A stretch of 64,000 nt of DNA. Origin: Gammaproteobacteria bacterium (GTDB lineage: Bacteria; Pseudomonadota; Gammaproteobacteria; Poriferisulfidales; GCA-002705445). Shown here in pieces: positions 30,294 through 39,569 of the stretch. The translations under genes were made by a program, and so were the position numbers. The first letter of the stretch is position 1; every line of letters starts with the position of its first letter. The notes under the pieces are model-generated. The model searched no databases. It was not told the DNA's origin and saw only the letters and a program-made list of their open reading frames with translations. The stretch covers positions 1-64,000 of the forward strand of contig JAQWPG010000011.1 of assembly GCA_029268385.1 (NCBI GenBank), read 5' to 3'.

Positions 30294-31820
30294 ATGGTGC
30301 CATTTATTTTTTTGGCTTCATCAATATTTTTTCCTTTTAATGATAATTGGATTCATATTGTAGATAATGTCCTTTTTGATTATTTTTTAAATTCTTTAAC
30401 TTTAGCTTTTGGAGTTGGGTTTCTTACTTTTTTAATTGGAACTTCAACAGCATGGCTGACTTCAGTATTTGACTTTCCATTTCGAAAAATTATTTCTTGG
30501 CTTTTATTAATGCCACTAGCTATGCCAGCATATATAATCGCCATTACTTATGTAGGCATAATAGATACTGTAAATTTTTTACCAGATATAAGAAATTTAT
30601 TTGGCGCCATTTTAATGATCTCATTAGTTTTATATCCATACGTATATATACTAGCTAGAGGCGCTTTTTTAGAGCAATCTAAAGAGTTATATGAAAGTTC
30701 TCAAATTTTAGGAGCTACACAATTACAAATATTTTTCAATGTTTCTATTCCTATGGCAAGGCCTGCAATCATTTTAGGGGTTACTTTGGCAGCAATGGAG
30801 GCGTTAGCTGATTTTGGAACCGTTGAGTTTTTAGGGGTTTCTACATTTACAACTGGCATTTTCAGAACCTGGCTTGGGATGAATGATACTGTTACAGCAA
30901 CACAAATGGCAACTTTATTTTTGAGTATAGTTTTTATTTTTGTTTTTATAGAGCAGCAGTCTAGAAAGAGAGTAAGATATGCTGAAAATATTAAGACTCA
31001 ATCAAAACTAAATTATAAAATTCTTTCAAAAAAAAATAATATTTTAATAATAGTAATATGTTTTTTGCCAATAACTTTTGGTTTTATTATTCCTTTTATG
31101 CAACTTTTATATTGGTCAATATTCATATCTAATGAAAACTGGGACTCGGGATTTTTTAATATTGTAAGTGATACCTTATTTTTATCTTTTATGGCAGCAG
31201 TAATAATTACTTTCATATCTATTTTAGTAACTTATGTAAAAAGATTTAATCCAAACAGCATAACCAATAAATTTATGCAAATCATTACTTTGGGATATGC
31301 AATTCCTGGTCCTGTCGTTGCAATTGCTGTGCTTGTTCCATTCGCAACAATTGATAACTATATAAATCATGTTTTAATATCTAAATTCAATTTTTCTATA
31401 GGATTAATTTTTAGTGGATCATTCTTTATTTTAATTTTTGCATATTGCATAAGATTTTTAACAGTATCCTCTAGAACAATAAGCTCTGGATTAGATGCTG
31501 TTAGTTTAGCAACAGATGACGCAGCTAAGTCTTTAGGTGCAAATATTAAGATTATACTATCAAGAATTCATTTTCCTTTACTTAAAACATCATTGCTAAC
31601 AAGTTTTCTTTTAGTTTTTATTGATGTAATGAAAGAATTGCCGCTCACTTCAATATTAAGGCCATTTAACTTTAATACTCTTTCCGTTAAAGCGTTTGAA
31701 TTAGCTTCAGATGAGAAAATTGCCGATGCATCAAATGCTGCAGTAATGATTGTATTGGCAGGAATTATTCCGGTAATTATAATTACAAAAAATATATTAG
31801 GAAAAAGAAATAAGGTATAA
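30294..31820 (+). CDS. Ferric-iron ABC transporter permease (fused, FbpB type)
   Basis: A 508-residue membrane protein with about twelve segments and two binding-protein-dependent transport domains; the EAA-like loops are ESSQILGATQLQIFFNVSIP and AAKSLGANIKIILSRIHFP, each meeting the ATPase. The ATG at 30294 falls inside the first hydrophobic segment. The reading frame is open upstream to a TAA at 30243, the residues LEKLALIIALIF continue the helix, and GGGG lies seven bases before an in-frame ATT at 30249, so the real start may be that rare codon. Confidence 0.9.
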   Translation: MVPFIFLASSIFFPFNDNWIHIVDNVLFDYFLNSLTLAFGVGFLTFLIGTSTAWLTSVFDFPFRKIISWLLLMPLAMPAYIIAITYVGIIDTVNFLPDIRNLFGAILMISLVLYPYVYILARGAFLEQSKELYESSQILGATQLQIFFNVSIPMARPAIILGVTLAAMEALADFGTVEFLGVSTFTTGIFRTWLGMNDTVTATQMATLFLSIVFIFVFIEQQSRKRVRYAENIKTQSKLNYKILSKKNNILIIVICFLPITFGFIIPFMQLLYWSIFISNENWDSGFFNIVSDTLFLSFMAAVIITFISILVTYVKRFNPNSITNKFMQIITLGYAIPGPVVAIAVLVPFATIDNYINHVLISKFNFSIGLIFSGSFFILIFAYCIRFLTVSSRTISSGLDAVSLATDDAAKSLGANIKIILSRIHFPLLKTSLLTSFLLVFIDVMKELPLTSILRPFNFNTLSVKAFELASDEKIADASNAAVMIVLAGIIPVIIITKNILGKRNKV

Positions 31821-31827
31821 TTAGACC

Positions 31828-32886
31828 ATGAATAAAAAATTAATTATTTCAGATTTATCTTTAGTGTTAGAAAATAATAAAGATAAAAGTAAAGTATTAA
31901 CGGATGTAAATTTTGATCTTGATGAATCAGAAATAGGATGTATCTTGGGTCCTAGTGGTTGCGGGAAGACTTCGTTGTTAAGAGCAATTGCTGGCTTTGA
32001 AAATATAAATTCTGGCTCCATTCTAAAAGATGGAGTTTGCATTTCGAATAGTCTTGAAAACACTTCTGTGCAAAATAGAAAAATGGGCATGGTTTTTCAG
32101 GATTATGCATTATTTCCAAATATGGACGTAAAAACAAATATTGCTTTTGGGTTAAAAGATGCCACTAAAAAAGAAAAAGAAGATAGAGTAAATTATCTAT
32201 TAGAATTGGTAAGTCTTGAGCAATATAAAGATAAATATCCTCATGAATTATCTGGAGGAGAACAACAAAGAGTAGCACTTATTAGGGCATTAGCTCCCTC
32301 CCCAGACGTTCTTTTACTTGATGAGCCCTTTTCAAATATTGATGCAGATATTAAAGAGGAGCTCGTTACAGATGTTCGTGATTTACTTAAAGAATTATCA
32401 ATTACATCAATTATCGTTACCCATGATCAATATGAGGCATTTAATATTGCTGATAAAGTTGCAATTATGAATAATGGTAAAGTAGAACAAGTTGGAAATG
32501 CATATGATATTTATCATAAGCCGATAAATAAATTTGTGGCTGATTTTATAGGGCTTGGCGTTTTTATACCAATTACTAGAAATCAAAATGGAGAATTAGA
32601 AACACCTCTGGGTTTAATCGAAAAAAATAAATTACCTCAAACTAATTTTGATTCAAAAGATTTAGAAATGCTTCTTCGCCCAGATGATATTATTCATAAT
32701 GACGAAAGTGATACTATGGCCGTTGTTGTAGAAAAACAATTCAGGGGTGCAGAATTTTTGTATAAATTATTATATAATGATCAATATCCATTGCTTTGTT
32801 TTGCTCCTAGCCACCACAATCATAAGATAGGTGAATCAATAGGAATACAATTAGAAATGGAACATTACGTAATATTTGAAAAATAA
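31828..32886 (+). CDS. Ferric-iron ABC transporter ATP-binding protein (FbpC type)
   Basis: ABC ATPase of 352 residues. Walker A is GPSGCGKTS, the Q-loop is [12 protein letters not shown], the signature is LSGGEQQR and Walker B is [12 protein letters not shown], followed by the switch His in [10 protein letters not shown]-terminal TOBE-like region (about 260-352) is present, as in FbpC and other iron and sulfate importers. It completes the iron operon. Its last base pair overlaps the ilvD start as ATAATG, so ilvD may be co-transcribed. Confidence 0.93.
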   Translation: MNKKLIISDLSLVLENNKDKSKVLTDVNFDLDESEIGCILGPSGCGKTSLLRAIAGFENINSGSILKDGVCISNSLENTSVQNRKMGMVFQDYALFPNMDVKTNIAFGLKDATKKEKEDRVNYLLELVSLEQYKDKYPHELSGGEQQRVALIRALAPSPDVLLLDEPFSNIDADIKEELVTDVRDLLKELSITSIIVTHDQYEAFNIADKVAIMNNGKVEQVGNAYDIYHKPINKFVADFIGLGVFIPITRNQNGELETPLGLIEKNKLPQTNFDSKDLEMLLRPDDIIHNDESDTMAVVVEKQFRGAEFLYKLLYNDQYPLLCFAPSHHNHKIGESIGIQLEMEHYVIFEK

Positions 32887-34571
32887 TGAAAAAGAAAAAT
32901 ACTAAATTTTCCTCAGAAATAGTAAAGGGCTATGATAGAGCTCCAAGTAGAGCAATGCTAAGAGGAGTTGGATTTAAAGATAAAGATTTTGACATACCTC
33001 AAGTCGGTATTGCCTCGACATGGAGTGAAGTAACCCCATGTAATTCACACATTAATAGACTTGCAGATTCGGTTAGTTCTGGCGTTCAAAGCAGTAATCT
33101 AAAACCAGTAATATTTAATACCATTACTATCTCAGACGGTATATCAATGGGTACAGAAGGCATGAAGTATTCATTAGTATCAAGAGAAGTGATAGCTGAC
33201 TCAATTGAAACTGTTGCAGCATGCGAAGGATTTGATGGTGTAATAGCAATTGGTGGTTGTGATAAAAATATGCCTGGATGTTTAATAGGGCTTGCTAGAT
33301 TAAATAGGCCATCATTATTTATTTATGGCGGGACAATAATGCCCGGCTCTTATAAAAACAAAAAAATTGATATTGTTTCTGTATTTGAGGCGGTTGGGCA
33401 ATTTGCCAAAGAAGAAATTTCAGAAAAAGAATTAAAAAGTATAGAGAAAAATGCAATACCAGGCCCCGGATCATGCGGAGGTATGTATACTGCAAATACT
33501 ATGGCTTCAGCAGTTGAGGCATTGGGAATGAGTTTGCCAGGCAGTTCTTCACAAGCAGCTATCTCTAAAGACAAAAATTTAGATTGTATAAATTCTGGTA
33601 AAGCTATAAAAAACTTATTAGAAAAAAATATCACACCAAAAGATATTATGACGCGAAAAGCATTTATTAATGCCATAACAGTTACTATTACCTTAGGCGG
33701 ATCAACAAATGCAGTTTTACATTTGCTAGCGATGGCAAATGCAATTGGTATAAAATTAGAATTGAATGATTTCACAAGAATTGGTAAAAAAGTTCCTGTT
33801 TTAGGAGATCTAAGACCAAGTGGAAAGTATATGATGTCAGAGTTAGTAAAAATTGGAGGGATACAACCTCTGATGAAAATCTTGCTTGACGCTGGGATGT
33901 TATACGGAGATTGTTTAACTGTTACAGGAAGAACCTTAGCTGAAAATCTAAAAGGAGTAAAAAAATATCCTGCAAAACAAAAAATTATCAGGCCTTTAAA
34001 TGACCCAATAAAAAAAGATAGTCATCTTGTAGTTTTATATGGAAATTTAGCCCCTGACGGTGCAGTAGCAAAAATTTCTGGTAAAGAAGGATTGAGATTC
34101 GAGGGTAAGGCAATAGTTTTTAATTCTGAAGAAATTGCTATGGATGCTATTTTAAACGGAAAAGTCAAGAAAGGTCATGTTGTAGTTATAAGATACGAGG
34201 GGCCAAAAGGCGGGCCAGGAATGAGAGAAATGTTGGGCCCAACGAGTGCAATTATGGGTCAAGGCTTAGGAAAAGATGTTGCGTTAATGACTGACGGACG
34301 ATTTTCTGGAGGTAGTCATGGCTTCGTTATTGGACATGTTTCACCAGAGGCTGCAATAAGAGGCCCTATAGCAATTATAAAAAATGGAGACAAGATAATA
34401 ATTGATGCTCAAAAACAAATTATAGATTTACAGGTGAGTAAAAAAGAAATAGTAGCGCGAATGAAGAAATTAGCTCTCTTTAAATCAAAGTATAAAAAAG
34501 GTATTCTAGCTAAATATGCTTCTCTGGTTAGTTCGGCTTCAAAAGGTGCTGTGACAGATCTTTTTGAATAA
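32886..34571 (+). CDS. ilvD: Dihydroxy-acid dehydratase
   Basis: Fe-S dehydratase of valine and isoleucine synthesis. Three likely cluster ligands are the Cys in [17 protein letters not shown] and [15 protein letters not shown]. The C-terminal [18 protein letters not shown] supplies the catalytic Ser. Length 561 is standard. It is placed directly behind the iron importer, starting at the last base of its ATPase gene, which fits an iron-requiring enzyme. Confidence 0.96.
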   Translation: MKKKNTKFSSEIVKGYDRAPSRAMLRGVGFKDKDFDIPQVGIASTWSEVTPCNSHINRLADSVSSGVQSSNLKPVIFNTITISDGISMGTEGMKYSLVSREVIADSIETVAACEGFDGVIAIGGCDKNMPGCLIGLARLNRPSLFIYGGTIMPGSYKNKKIDIVSVFEAVGQFAKEEISEKELKSIEKNAIPGPGSCGGMYTANTMASAVEALGMSLPGSSSQAAISKDKNLDCINSGKAIKNLLEKNITPKDIMTRKAFINAITVTITLGGSTNAVLHLLAMANAIGIKLELNDFTRIGKKVPVLGDLRPSGKYMMSELVKIGGIQPLMKILLDAGMLYGDCLTVTGRTLAENLKGVKKYPAKQKIIRPLNDPIKKDSHLVVLYGNLAPDGAVAKISGKEGLRFEGKAIVFNSEEIAMDAILNGKVKKGHVVVIRYEGPKGGPGMREMLGPTSAIMGQGLGKDVALMTDGRFSGGSHGFVIGHVSPEAAIRGPIAIIKNGDKIIIDAQKQIIDLQVSKKEIVARMKKLALFKSKYKKGILAKYASLVSSASKGAVTDLFE

Positions 34572-34574
34572 ATT

Positions 34575-34814
34575 TTAAGCAGGTTTAATTGTAAATCTTC
34601 CTGTAAGTATCCATCTAAGTATTAAGTATGCTGGAAATATTAACAGTGACACTAATGCAATTTCGTTTTTACTATAAGGGAGTAATTTACTTAGAGGCCA
34701 AAATAGTGAATGTCCTTCATATACGTAATAAACCATATTTAAAGGATGTATTAAAAATAATACCAATGTTATTACATACATAAGTCTATTTAATCTTTGG
34801 TAAATATTATGCAT
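34575..34814 (-). CDS. Small membrane protein of unknown function
   Basis: A 79-residue protein with two predicted membrane helices, roughly residues 12-32 (YVITLVLFLIHPLN) and 52-68 (IALVSLLIFPAYLILRW). The ends are basic, giving a likely N-in, C-in hairpin. I do not recognise the family. It converges on ilvD with three bases between and is 57 bases after the Sel1 gene. Confidence 0.65.
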   Translation of the reverse strand: MHNIYQRLNRLMYVITLVLFLIHPLNMVYYVYEGHSLFWPLSKLLPYSKNEIALVSLLIFPAYLILRWILTGRFTIKPA

Positions 34815-34871
34815 TAGACCTCAAAAAATTAGTTAACTTATATTTTAATTCTACACTTTTAAATTATTATT

Positions 34872-35294
34872 TCAAAAACCAGCTTTCTTTAAAAGTTCTT
34901 TAGCCTTATCTTTGTCTTGCTCCACAAGATTGCCTTCATCGTACATCATAGCCAATGTAGTTAGCGAACCAACTAAACCTTGGCTTGCAGCTTTTGTATA
35001 CCAATGTACTGCAGCTTCTCCATTTTTTTCAGTACAGTCACCTTCCATATACATAAACCCCAATCCATGTTGGGCTAATGCATGGCCACTTTCTGCAGCA
35101 GATTTCATCCATTTATAAGCTAATAAAGGGTTTTCTTTATTCCCTAAACCGTTTTGATACATAATTGCACACCTATGCTGAGCTTCAGTATTACCGCTTT
35201 CTGCTAGAGGCGACAAAAGCTGCATTGCTCTAGAGAAATGCTTTGCTTCAAAGGCACTTAATCCGCTACTTAATTCAACTTCATCTTTTTTCAT
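34872..35294 (-). CDS. Sel1-repeat (TPR-like) protein
   Basis: A 140-residue cytoplasmic protein made of three to four Sel1 repeats, recognisable as AQHRCAIMYQNGLG, AQHGLGFMYMEGD and SLTTLAMMYDEGN with AYKWMKSAAESG and AVHWYTKAASQG between. Such solenoids bind other proteins. There is no signal peptide, although many Sel1 proteins are secreted. It faces the TrpD2-like gene. The binding partner is unknown. Confidence 0.85.
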   Translation of the reverse strand: MKKDEVELSSGLSAFEAKHFSRAMQLLSPLAESGNTEAQHRCAIMYQNGLGNKENPLLAYKWMKSAAESGHALAQHGLGFMYMEGDCTEKNGEAAVHWYTKAASQGLVGSLTTLAMMYDEGNLVEQDKDKAKELLKKAGF

Positions 35295-35356
35295 GCGTAT
35301 ATCCCATTTACAATATTTTATTCTGATATTATATACATATAATATATTAATTATTA

Positions 35357-36475
35357 ATGTTTAGGGAGAGTCAGTTGTCAAATAATGTCCTAAGAAGAGC
35401 GATTCAAAAAGTTGCTACTGGTCCGGAGTTTAGTAAAAATATATCAGAAGAAGATAGTTATAATTCTATGTTAAATATTTTAGACAATGAATCTGATTCA
35501 ATTCAGGCAGCGATTTATTTAATAGCAATGAGAATGAAAAGAGAAACAATGGACGAAAACATAGGATCTCTTAAAGCTTTAATTGATAAGTCAAACATTA
35601 TCACAGCTGATGTAGATGAATTATTAGATATCGCTGAGCCATATAATGGCTTTTTAAGAAATACTCCAATGAGTGCTTTTTTACCCGCAGTTTTTTCTTC
35701 TATTGGTATTCCATGTATTACTCATGGGGTTGAAACAGTTGGTCCAAAATTTGGATTAACAACCAAAAGAATATTGGAAAAAGCTGGAATTAAGATTGAC
35801 AATAATTCGCAAGAAGCATCTAAATTTTTATCAAATAAAGATATTGGGTGGTCTTATGTGGATCAAGAAGAATTTTGTAAGCCATTATATAATTTAATAA
35901 ATTTAAGAACCAGAATGGTTAAAAGAACAATACTAACCACTATCGAAGTACTTGTCGGCCCAATAAGAGCAAAGAATAAAACGCATTTGTTAACTGGTTA
36001 TGTTCATGCTGCATATCCTCCCGTATATTCTGATCTTGCTAAAGTAGCAGGTTTTGATTCAGCTGTTTTAGTAAAAGGAGTTGAGGGTGGAGTTTCGCCA
36101 GCATTAAGAGGGAATGGTAAAGTTTTTTATTATGCTGATGGTGGTGATATGCAAGAGACAGCATTTGATCCCAAAAATATATCTGTTGAGCAAAATATGA
36201 GAGCAGTACCTTTACCGGAACTTGAAAAAAAAGAAGAAATTAAACTTGATGAAATATCGAGCGATATTAACATTGATGATTTTTCAACAAAAGCTGTAGA
36301 AATTGGAAAAGATGCTTTGAATGGCAAAGAAGGCCCTGGAAAAGATACTCTGATCTATACTGGAGCTGTGGCGTTGTCTATTATTAAAAATATAGATTTT
36401 TCTGATGCTGCTACTCAAATAAAAAACTCAATAAATAGTGGTAAAGCAAAAGAATTTTTTTATAATGCAATTTGA
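35357..36475 (+). CDS. TrpD2/YbiB-like nucleic-acid-binding phosphoribosyltransferase homologue
   Basis: A 372-residue member of glycosyltransferase family 3 (anthranilate phosphoribosyltransferase fold). The N-terminal helical domain is followed by YNGFLRNTPMSAFLPAVFSS and PCITHGVETVGPKFG. The PRPP-binding GTGGD loop of real TrpD is not present, which places it with the TrpD2 group; E. coli TrpD2 binds nucleic acids rather than making tryptophan. It lies 4.4 kb before dsrA among small conserved-looking genes. It should not be annotated as a tryptophan enzyme. Confidence 0.75.
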   Translation: MFRESQLSNNVLRRAIQKVATGPEFSKNISEEDSYNSMLNILDNESDSIQAAIYLIAMRMKRETMDENIGSLKALIDKSNIITADVDELLDIAEPYNGFLRNTPMSAFLPAVFSSIGIPCITHGVETVGPKFGLTTKRILEKAGIKIDNNSQEASKFLSNKDIGWSYVDQEEFCKPLYNLINLRTRMVKRTILTTIEVLVGPIRAKNKTHLLTGYVHAAYPPVYSDLAKVAGFDSAVLVKGVEGGVSPALRGNGKVFYYADGGDMQETAFDPKNISVEQNMRAVPLPELEKKEEIKLDEISSDINIDDFSTKAVEIGKDALNGKEGPGKDTLIYTGAVALSIIKNIDFSDAATQIKNSINSGKAKEFFYNAI

Positions 36476-36525
36476 ATTATAATTCATGAGCGTTTAATAT
36501 ATACATATTACAAACGGGGAGAAAA

Positions 36526-36720
36526 ATGAACGAAACATATAGAAATGCAGTAGTGCAAATGGAAGAGCAGGGCATTCAAGATGAATATATTCTTGGCTGG
36601 CAGGGTGGTTTTTTAGGTCATCCAGCAAGAGAGGAAACAAGAACAACCGAAGCTTACGATGCGGGCTACGAGGATGGCCAAGAAAAAAATCTTGCTAATA
36701 TAGGAAATTGGAAAAAATAA
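36526..36720 (+). CDS. Small conserved-looking protein of unknown function
   Basis: A 64-residue hydrophilic protein. It contains ILGWQGGFLGHPAREE and AYDAGYEDGQEKN, a glycine/aromatic pattern seen in small conserved proteins. The ATG at 36526 has GGGGAG upstream with good spacing, so it is very likely translated. It converges on the 184-aa gene with one base between. No function is assigned. Confidence 0.7.
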   Translation: MNETYRNAVVQMEEQGIQDEYILGWQGGFLGHPAREETRTTEAYDAGYEDGQEKNLANIGNWKK

Positions 36721-36721
36721 A

Positions 36722-37276
36722 TTATTTATTTACTAGTGAAGCAATTGGCCTTCTTAAAGATAGAAGGATTTTAGGAACTTCTTGATCAATAACGTACATT
36801 CTAATCCAATTATTGTCTAAATCCCCCATATTTGCCATCAAATGATTGCCAAGTATTATTCTGGCTTTGTAACTTGGTTCTTCGTTATATTCTAATTCAG
36901 AGTACTCTTCCATTCGTTCGTTTAAAAGATTAATAAATTTTGTTTTAATATTCTCTTTTGGAATTTTCAAATCAATTTGGTTTACATTTACAGTCTCATT
37001 AAGTTTTTTAGCAATATCAGTGATGAAATCTATTCTTTTTTCTTTATCGTATGACTTAATTTCATTGCTTGCTACATATATTTGAAAACATGAAACCTCT
37101 TTTAAGATTTCCATTCTTTCGGACCAGGTGTCGGTATCAAAACCTTCGTTTTCTAAGTTCAGTAAAGTTTTCTTAGAGATTTTCCAAATACTAACGGCAA
37201 GCGCACTAGCAATTTGACCAATTTGTCTTTTTTTACCTTTTTGATTCCAACCACTATGTATTCTTTGTATACTCAT
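36722..37276 (-). CDS. Protein of unknown function, helical
   Basis: A 184-residue soluble protein, largely helical, beginning MSIQRIHSGWNQKGKKRQIG. It has a basic N-terminus and a long charged middle (KRIDFITDIAKKL). There is no signal peptide or membrane segment. I do not recognise it. It is divergent from the Fe(II)/2OG oxygenase gene by 47 bases, so the two may share regulation. Confidence 0.7.
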   Translation of the reverse strand: MSIQRIHSGWNQKGKKRQIGQIASALAVSIWKISKKTLLNLENEGFDTDTWSERMEILKEVSCFQIYVASNEIKSYDKEKRIDFITDIAKKLNETVNVNQIDLKIPKENIKTKFINLLNERMEEYSELEYNEEPSYKARIILGNHLMANMGDLDNNWIRMYVIDQEVPKILLSLRRPIASLVNK

Positions 37277-37323
37277 TTAAAAAAAGCCATTTTTTAACAT
37301 ACGTCTATTATACATTATTAATT

Positions 37324-37896
37324 ATGAGAGAGATAAAACCAAATACTTTTATATTTGAATTTAAAGACGCTCTAAAAAAAAGTGATTGCAAGAGTGTTAT
37401 CGAAAGATTTGAAGATAGTAAAGAGGATCATTATGCTGGAAGAATTGGTCAGAATCTTTCTAAAGATCTAGATATAAAAAAATCAACAGACCTCTTTATA
37501 AGTGGAAAAGAAGCTTGGAAAGATGTAGATAAAATTTTTTTTAGTGCTTTAGCAAAATCTTTAAATGAATTTAAAAATGAATTTGATTTTTTCAAAGGAC
37601 CATTCAAGGATATGGGTTATGCAATTCAGCGAACTGATTCTGGCCAGTATTATCATTGGCATATCGACGGCGGTAGCCATGAATTTAGTTATAGGCAATT
37701 AGTTGCAATATTTTACTTAAATGATGTAGAGGATGATCATGGTGGAACAACAGACTTTTATCATCAAGATGTGAAAATAACTCCAGAAGCTGGGAAATTA
37801 ATATTATTCCCGCCGTTTTGGACTCATAAACATAGAGGTGCTGAAGTTTTATGCAAAAAGAAATATATTGCCACAACTTGGGTTGTTTTTGCTTAA
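37324..37896 (+). CDS. Fe(II)/2-oxoglutarate-dependent oxygenase (prolyl hydroxylase-like)
   Basis: A 190-residue double-stranded beta-helix oxygenase. The iron triad is HxD in YYHWHIDGG (about residues 111-113) and the distal His in FPPFWTHKHRGAEVL (about 168). The short length and FYLNDVEDDHGGTTDFY resemble prolyl/asparaginyl hydroxylases acting on proteins or small metabolites. The substrate is unknown. It converges on the 106-aa gene with five bases between. A second oxygenase of a different class lies 2 kb on. Confidence 0.85.
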   Translation: MREIKPNTFIFEFKDALKKSDCKSVIERFEDSKEDHYAGRIGQNLSKDLDIKKSTDLFISGKEAWKDVDKIFFSALAKSLNEFKNEFDFFKGPFKDMGYAIQRTDSGQYYHWHIDGGSHEFSYRQLVAIFYLNDVEDDHGGTTDFYHQDVKITPEAGKLILFPPFWTHKHRGAEVLCKKKYIATTWVVFA

Positions 37897-37901
37897 AATC
37901 A

Positions 37902-38222
37902 TTATGAAAAAGATGTCTCTTCCATGTTGCCAGAAATATCGATATCTATAACTTTAACTTCAGGCATTTGGTTAATAATATATGCGGCCATCATAATCGC
38001 TGTTTCTTTTTTATTTAGGTGTATAGATGTAAATAATCGATCTGCAGCAATCTGGCATCTTTGGAACTGACTAGGATTTTCAACCCAACTTTTACTCATC
38101 TGCCATCCTTTATCCATGTCAGAATCCATCTGGTTAAAAAAAGACTGAGCCTCTGTCACAATCTTCTCTTTAATTTTAAGAGGGTATTCATTCTCGCCGA
38201 GAATGACATTCAGTTCGATCAT
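37902..38222 (-). CDS. Protein of unknown function in the dsr-divergent operon
   Basis: A 106-residue protein: a beta-like start (MIELNVILGENEYPLKI), then helices with MDSDMDKGWQMSKSWVENP and QRCQIAADRLFTSIHL, and an acidic end. I do not recognise a family. It is the last gene of the minus-strand run that starts with the TauD-type gene, three bases after the 68-aa gene. Confidence 0.7.
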   Translation of the reverse strand: MIELNVILGENEYPLKIKEKIVTEAQSFFNQMDSDMDKGWQMSKSWVENPSQFQRCQIAADRLFTSIHLNKKETAIMMAAYIINQMPEVKVIDIDISGNMEETSFS

Positions 38223-38225
38223 TTA

Positions 38226-38432
38226 TTACTTCTTAGAGCCTTTCTCTGTATGAGCAAGATCAACTATATCCATAGCTAAATCTCTATACTCTTCTCTAAA
38301 ACCTGCAATTTCTGAATTGTCATCTGGTGCAAAGTACTCTGAAGCCTCAACTCCTTGTTCTCTATCTAAAGCTATGAATTTCTTTTGCATTTCAAGTAAC
38401 TTTTTAATTTTAGCCTGCTTATCTTCACTCAT
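38226..38432 (-). CDS. Small protein of unknown function in the dsr-divergent operon
   Basis: A 68-residue charged, probably helical protein (KQAKIKKLLEMQKKFIALD and EYRDLAMDIVDLAH). No cysteines, signal peptide or known motif. It is three bases before the 106-aa gene and 81 bases after the DsrC-like gene, the only sizeable gap in this operon, so a second promoter could lie there. Confidence 0.7.
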   Translation of the reverse strand: MSEDKQAKIKKLLEMQKKFIALDREQGVEASEYFAPDDNSEIAGFREEYRDLAMDIVDLAHTEKGSKK

Positions 38433-38513
38433 TTAATCCACCCGTTCATTTTTACTATTTATAATAATAACCTAGTTAATCATGTAAAATCCACTAGTCC
38501 AAATTGGATAGGC

Positions 38514-38855
38514 TTAATACCCACCCTTTCTTCTGCTTTCTGGTAAACCAGAAATTCTTCCACCTTGTTTACTTGGATCTCCTGGAAATAGATCATAAAG
38601 AACTTTAGCGTCTATTTTTTCACCCCAAAGTTTTTCAAAAAACTTTACAAGTTTTCTTGTATTTGGCTGATTACCGGCGTTATTAAAAAATTCATCACGC
38701 AAATGATTTATCACGTCCCAATGCCTCTCTGTTAACTCAAGTTTTTCTTCAGAAGCTAATGCTTTAGCAAGATCTTCGGACCAATCCTCTGCATTTACTA
38801 GGTAACCCATCTCTGTTGTTTCAATTTGTTTTCCCGCAATTTCTATTGTTGGCAT
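38514..38855 (-). CDS. DsrC-family paralogue lacking both catalytic cysteines (RspA-like)
   Basis: A 113-residue protein with the TusE/DsrC fold: an N-terminal strand-turn with YLVNAEDWSEDLAKALA, the HWDVINHLRDEF helix and the C-terminal arm LYDLFPGDPSKQGGRISGLP. Compared with the canonical DsrC at 44.4 kb (KQAC...GCV), both arm cysteines are replaced (KQGG...KGGY). It therefore cannot form a trisulfide. Cysteine-less members have been called RspA and are thought to be regulatory; here it might compete for DsrC partners. It sits 27 bases after the Cas6-like gene. Confidence 0.85.
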   Translation of the reverse strand: MPTIEIAGKQIETTEMGYLVNAEDWSEDLAKALASEEKLELTERHWDVINHLRDEFFNNAGNQPNTRKLVKFFEKLWGEKIDAKVLYDLFPGDPSKQGGRISGLPESRRKGGY

Positions 38856-38882
38856 TATTAACCTCCCTGAAAAATTTAAATT

Positions 38883-39566
38883 TTATTCACTACTTTTAGA
38901 AATAGCTACAGGAGCTATACTTTTGTGAGGTAAAAAGATACCACATCCATATAATTTTCCAATACCTATTCCGAGCTGTTGTATTTTAATTGAATCTATC
39001 TTTTCTAGATCCGTTATTAGTAAAGTTTTACCAACAAGAATTTTATTGGGTATTTTAATAAAATGCTCTTTCCCACATAACATTTTCTTAACATTTACAC
39101 CCATAGACTTTAAAGACGAATGTACGTCTTGAAGAAATTCTTCTTCATTATTATTGTTATTTTCAATTACAACAGATCTGCAAAAAAGGGTATCTGTAAT
39201 GGTTAAATTTTTTGTGCTGGGCTTTGAAAGAGTCATCTCATATTTTCCAATTTTTAGGATTTCTCCATCAAGTTTGTAAAATTCTCGTGAATACTCCACT
39301 GGTGTTCTTATACAAAAACGAGTTCTTTTTGAAAGATATATTTCAGTTTCCGGTCTCTCCCAGCCAGCTCCAGATTCGGCACCGTGAACAGAATGTATTG
39401 CTAGGTTTTCAATATCTCTAATTTTTGGAAATTTCTTCTGAACAGCTTCAAATAAATCATATGCATGATCAGCTGAAATTTTATTACAATTAACCTTTAA
39501 CGATACATCAACCATAGTATTATCTGTTTTATTTAGATTTTCTTGGTTATCTTCTTCCCAATACAT
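38883..39566 (-). CDS. Orphan Cas6/Cmx6-like RNA-endonuclease-fold protein
   Basis: A 227-residue protein matching what I recall of the Cas6/Cmx6 family of type I-MYXAN CRISPR systems. It starts MYWEED, has VDVSLKVNCNKISADHAYDL (residues 19-38) as the first RRM strand and helix, IHSVHGAESGAGW (57-69) with two His, CIRTPVEYS, LCGKEHFIKIP, and the C-terminal glycine-rich loop GIGIGKLYGCGIFLPHK (199-215) typical of Cas6. Catalysis is not assured. No repeats or other cas genes are nearby. It is three bases after the 63-aa gene and before the DsrC paralogue, so it looks domesticated in a sulfur-metabolism setting. Confidence 0.75.
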   Translation of the reverse strand: MYWEEDNQENLNKTDNTMVDVSLKVNCNKISADHAYDLFEAVQKKFPKIRDIENLAIHSVHGAESGAGWERPETEIYLSKRTRFCIRTPVEYSREFYKLDGEILKIGKYEMTLSKPSTKNLTITDTLFCRSVVIENNNNNEEEFLQDVHSSLKSMGVNVKKMLCGKEHFIKIPNKILVGKTLLITDLEKIDSIKIQQLGIGIGKLYGCGIFLPHKSIAPVAISKSSE

Positions 39567-39569
39567 AAT

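Noticed and set aside
35357-36475. Tryptophan pathway TrpD
   Set aside because: No GTGGD PRPP-binding loop and no trp genes nearby; it fits TrpD2.
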